The notes beneath the pieces are model-generated. The model did not search any database and was not told the DNA's origin. It saw nothing but the letters and a program-made list of their open reading frames with translations. Shown here one piece after another: positions 62,064-64,000 of a stretch of 64,000 bases of DNA. The stretch's first letter is position 1, and the number at the start of each line of letters is the position of its first letter. The translations under genes and the position numbers were made by a program. The DNA is taken from contig NZ_RXFT01000012.1 in the NCBI RefSeq assembly GCF_003952165.1, forward strand, positions 124,001-188,000. The letters are read 5' to 3'. The stretch comes from Variovorax guangxiensis (GTDB lineage Bacteria > Pseudomonadota > Gammaproteobacteria > Burkholderiales > Burkholderiaceae_C).

Positions 62064-63482
62064 TTACTTCCCTCCGGTTGCGTTCTCCTCACGGACCGGA
62101 CGGGCCGGCCCACCCCTCCCCGCGCCCTGGACGCGGAGCTTGGCGATCTCCTGCAGGCCGGGGCCGTCGCGGTGGATCGACGTGTCGGCCTTGTCTGGAC
62201 GCCATGTGACGCTGATGCCGCCGGGCGCGAGGCCGCGCGAGGCGAGTGCGGTGGTGACCATGCCGATGCGCTGGTCGGTCAGCATGTCGCGCTTGCCCGC
62301 GTCCCAGTTCTCGGTGTCGCGCGCGACCAGCACCACCTCGGTGGGCGCCTTGGCCGCGGCCGCCGCGATCTGGTCGATGAGGTTCAGCGTGCCGCCGGTG
62401 AGCGCGGCCGCGCCGAACTCGAAGGGGATCTGCAGGCTCGAGCCCGTGAGGCTCGCGCCCGTCTGGCTGGCCGCGTTGACGGCCTCGCCCTGCTGCACCG
62501 GCGCGCCCGAGGCGTCGACCAGCGGGTTGGGCACCTTGCGCATCTGCTCGGCGGGCGTGAGGGTCAGCTCGCCCGTCATGCGCATGCCCAGGCACGGGTT
62601 CGGATCGACCTTGGACACGGCGGCCACCAGGCGCACCACGCCTTCCTCGAGCGCCGCGCGCACGCCCATCTGCACCGGCTCCTGGCCCTTGGCGCCCACG
62701 TCGATGTCGTAGAGCTTGCTGCCGAAGAAGCGGAAGACGTTGAAGCCGACTTCGTAGCCGTTGAACTGCTTCGTCAGGCTGATGGTCTTCACGATCATCA
62801 GCGTCTTGGTGTCGACGATGCGCAGGTCGATGCCCACCGACTGGCTGAAGGTGCGCGCCTTCACGCCCACCTGGTTCACGCCGATCTCGGCGCCGCCGGA
62901 GTTGATGTTGTAGTTGAGCTCGGTGATGCCGCCGACGATGAAGTAGTCGGACTTGTTGATCGAGCCGCCGAAGTACGGCAGCCATGGCACCGTCTGGCCG
63001 CCGTTCGGGCCCGCGAGCTGATGGGTGCGGCCGTCGCCGAGCTGGCGGCGGTCGGCATAGCCGAGTTCGCGCTCGGCGATCACCGGGTCGAAGCGCTCGG
63101 CCACCTGCACCGCGCCGCCGAGCTTGCCCAGCGCCGAATACACCATGAGCGCGCCGCCCTGCGTGATGGCGTTGCCTTCGTTGATGCTGTACTTGCCGGT
63201 GTAGTCCTTCACGTCGCCCACGGTGATGACGATGGGCGGGCGCTGCGTTGCGGTCATCGCGGACGCCACGTGATCTCCGAAGCAGGCGAGCACCGCCTCC
63301 ATGGGCGTCACGTTCTCGCGCACGGCGGGGCCGAGCACCACGGGCGCTTCCTTCGGCGCCATCTGCTGCTGCGGCGCGACGACGCAGCCGGCCAGGCTCA
63401 TGACGGCTGCGGCTGCAACCAGTCCGCGTGATGCGGCTTTTTTTCCGAGCGGCAACGCGCGGATCGACTTGAATGCGGTCAT
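62064..63482 (-). CDS. CsgG-family outer-membrane lipoprotein (HfaB-like)
   Basis: 472 residues. Lipobox SLAGC (Cys33). The CsgG domain lies in the first two thirds (residues about 60-290: ITVGDVKDYTGKYSINEGNAITQGG, GVKARTFSQSVGIDLRIVDTKTLMIVKTISLTKQ). Then follows a C-terminal domain with the conserved segment ALASRGLAPGGISVTWRPDKAD. CsgG-type lipoproteins form the nonameric secretion pore of curli and, as HfaB, of the Caulobacter holdfast. 28 bases lie between it and the HfaA-like gene and 106 between it and the repeat protein. Confidence 0.85.
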   Translation of the reverse strand: MTAFKSIRALPLGKKAASRGLVAAAAVMSLAGCVVAPQQQMAPKEAPVVLGPAVRENVTPMEAVLACFGDHVASAMTATQRPPIVITVGDVKDYTGKYSINEGNAITQGGALMVYSALGKLGGAVQVAERFDPVIAERELGYADRRQLGDGRTHQLAGPNGGQTVPWLPYFGGSINKSDYFIVGGITELNYNINSGGAEIGVNQVGVKARTFSQSVGIDLRIVDTKTLMIVKTISLTKQFNGYEVGFNVFRFFGSKLYDIDVGAKGQEPVQMGVRAALEEGVVRLVAAVSKVDPNPCLGMRMTGELTLTPAEQMRKVPNPLVDASGAPVQQGEAVNAASQTGASLTGSSLQIPFEFGAAALTGGTLNLIDQIAAAAAKAPTEVVLVARDTENWDAGKRDMLTDQRIGMVTTALASRGLAPGGISVTWRPDKADTSIHRDGPGLQEIAKLRVQGAGRGGPARPVREENATGGK

Positions 63483-63510
63483 TCCTTTTTCTTCCCTGTC
63501 GGTTGGGTGG

Positions 63511-64000
63511 TCAGTTGAGTGCGCCGAAGGCGCAGGCCGTGCTGCCGCTGATGCTTGCGCTCTGGCTGCCGGTGTTGGTCTGGTTGGAGTTCAGGGCCTG
63601 ACTCGACCAGCCCTGCACGTTGCTGGTGGTGGAGCCGATCACCGCGGAGCCCACGGCGCCGCTGTTGGCCTGGGCCGTGCTCACCGTGCCGGTGCCGCCG
63701 ACGCCCGTGCTCGAGTTGCCGGTGGAATTGGCCGACGCGCCGCTGGTGCCGGGCGAGTTGGCGGTGGTGCTGTTGGTGCCCTGGTTGCCCTGCGCGGTCG
63801 AGGTGACGTCGCAGTTGTATTGCTTGCCGACGTAGTTGTTGGTCGTGTAGTTGGCCGCGCCGTAGGAGCCGGCCTTCTTGCGCTGGATCATGTCCTGCAC
63901 CGCCGCCTGGTTGGCCTTGTCGGCGGAGGTCTGGAACTGCCAGGCGCTGTTCTCGCCGACGTTGTTGGCAGAGGCGCACGCGGCCGCGACGGCGAGCAGC
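63511..64000 (-). CDS. Small secreted Asn/Gly/Ser-rich protein (HfaA-like), 5' end outside window
   Basis: At least 162 residues, cut at the window edge. The visible N-terminal part is the end of a signal peptide (LLAVAAACASA). The mature protein is rich in Asn, Ser, Thr and Gly with amyloid-like polar repeats (STTANSPGTSGASANSTGNSS) and two Cys (YNCDV, TACAFG) that may form a disulfide. In Caulobacter the small HfaA is encoded first, before hfaB and hfaD, as here. Confidence 0.65.
   Translation of the reverse strand, partial: LLAVAAACASANNVGENSAWQFQTSADKANQAAVQDMIQRKKAGSYGAANYTTNNYVGKQYNCDVTSTAQGNQGTNSTTANSPGTSGASANSTGNSSTGVGGTGTVSTAQANSGAVGSAVIGSTTSNVQGWSSQALNSNQTNTGSQSASISGSTACAFGALN

Overview
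The window is high-GC DNA (dense GC-rich coding, ATGA/TGATG overlaps, short gaps) typical of a betaproteobacterium. The gene families suggest the Comamonadaceae, most likely a Variovorax-type organism: MocR regulator with dipeptide-type ABC operon, CsgG-like lipoprotein, DUF7151 lipoprotein, and several chromosomal hairpin repeats. The genus is inferred from gene content and recollection, not from a search.

Positions 1-5596 are the right part of a filamentous (Inoviridae-type) prophage with visibly lower GC. In order it carries the end of a probable ssDNA-binding protein, four or five tiny overlapping ORFs, a double hairpin, the major coat protein, a pVII/pIX-like peptide, a TspB/pIII-like adsorption protein, a DUF2523 (pVI-like) protein, Zot, a small reverse-strand membrane protein and a small serine recombinase next to the right junction. 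The replication end lies outside the window.

5628-10316 looks like one host operon: CNNM/HlyC-type membrane protein, zinc-ribbon pseudokinase, vWA protein and a divergent PurA-like enzyme. The last three form the most unusual enzymatic cassette here. 10554-19584 holds a DUF7151/propeller lipoprotein, a YadA-type trimeric autotransporter, a GlxA-type regulator divergent from a DJ-1/PfpI lipoprotein, a lone GspE/PilB-like ATPase, a small secreted protein and a GNAT enzyme.

19644-30212 is a long reverse-strand operon: SnoaL-like protein, FAD amine oxidase-like protein, dipeptide-type ABC importer, YtcJ-like amidohydrolase and CobW-type GTPase. A divergent MocR regulator (30362-31900) probably controls it from a direct-repeat site. 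A 607-bp gene-free inverted-repeat element (31906-32512) follows. Next come a taurine/nitrate-type ABC importer, a LysR regulator, a small protein behind a strongly structured leader RNA (36432-36671), a degenerate HD-GYP/LuxR regulator and a DUF308-like membrane protein.

39210-43280 is an accessory patch of lower GC with seven small orphan ORFs separated by related short palindromic tags. After it come an alpha/beta hydrolase and a MerR regulator sharing a textbook 19-bp-spacer promoter, a pseudogene scrap, a TcpQ-like protein, a response regulator and hybrid kinase pair, two lipoproteins, and ordinary small enzymes and transporters up to 55120.

55381-64000 ends with three related Crp/Fnr sequences (one only a C-terminal fragment) beside a reverse-strand adhesin operon: HfaA-like small secreted protein, CsgG/HfaB-like lipoprotein and a 1578-residue repeat protein. 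This resembles the Caulobacter holdfast-anchor operon hfaABD.
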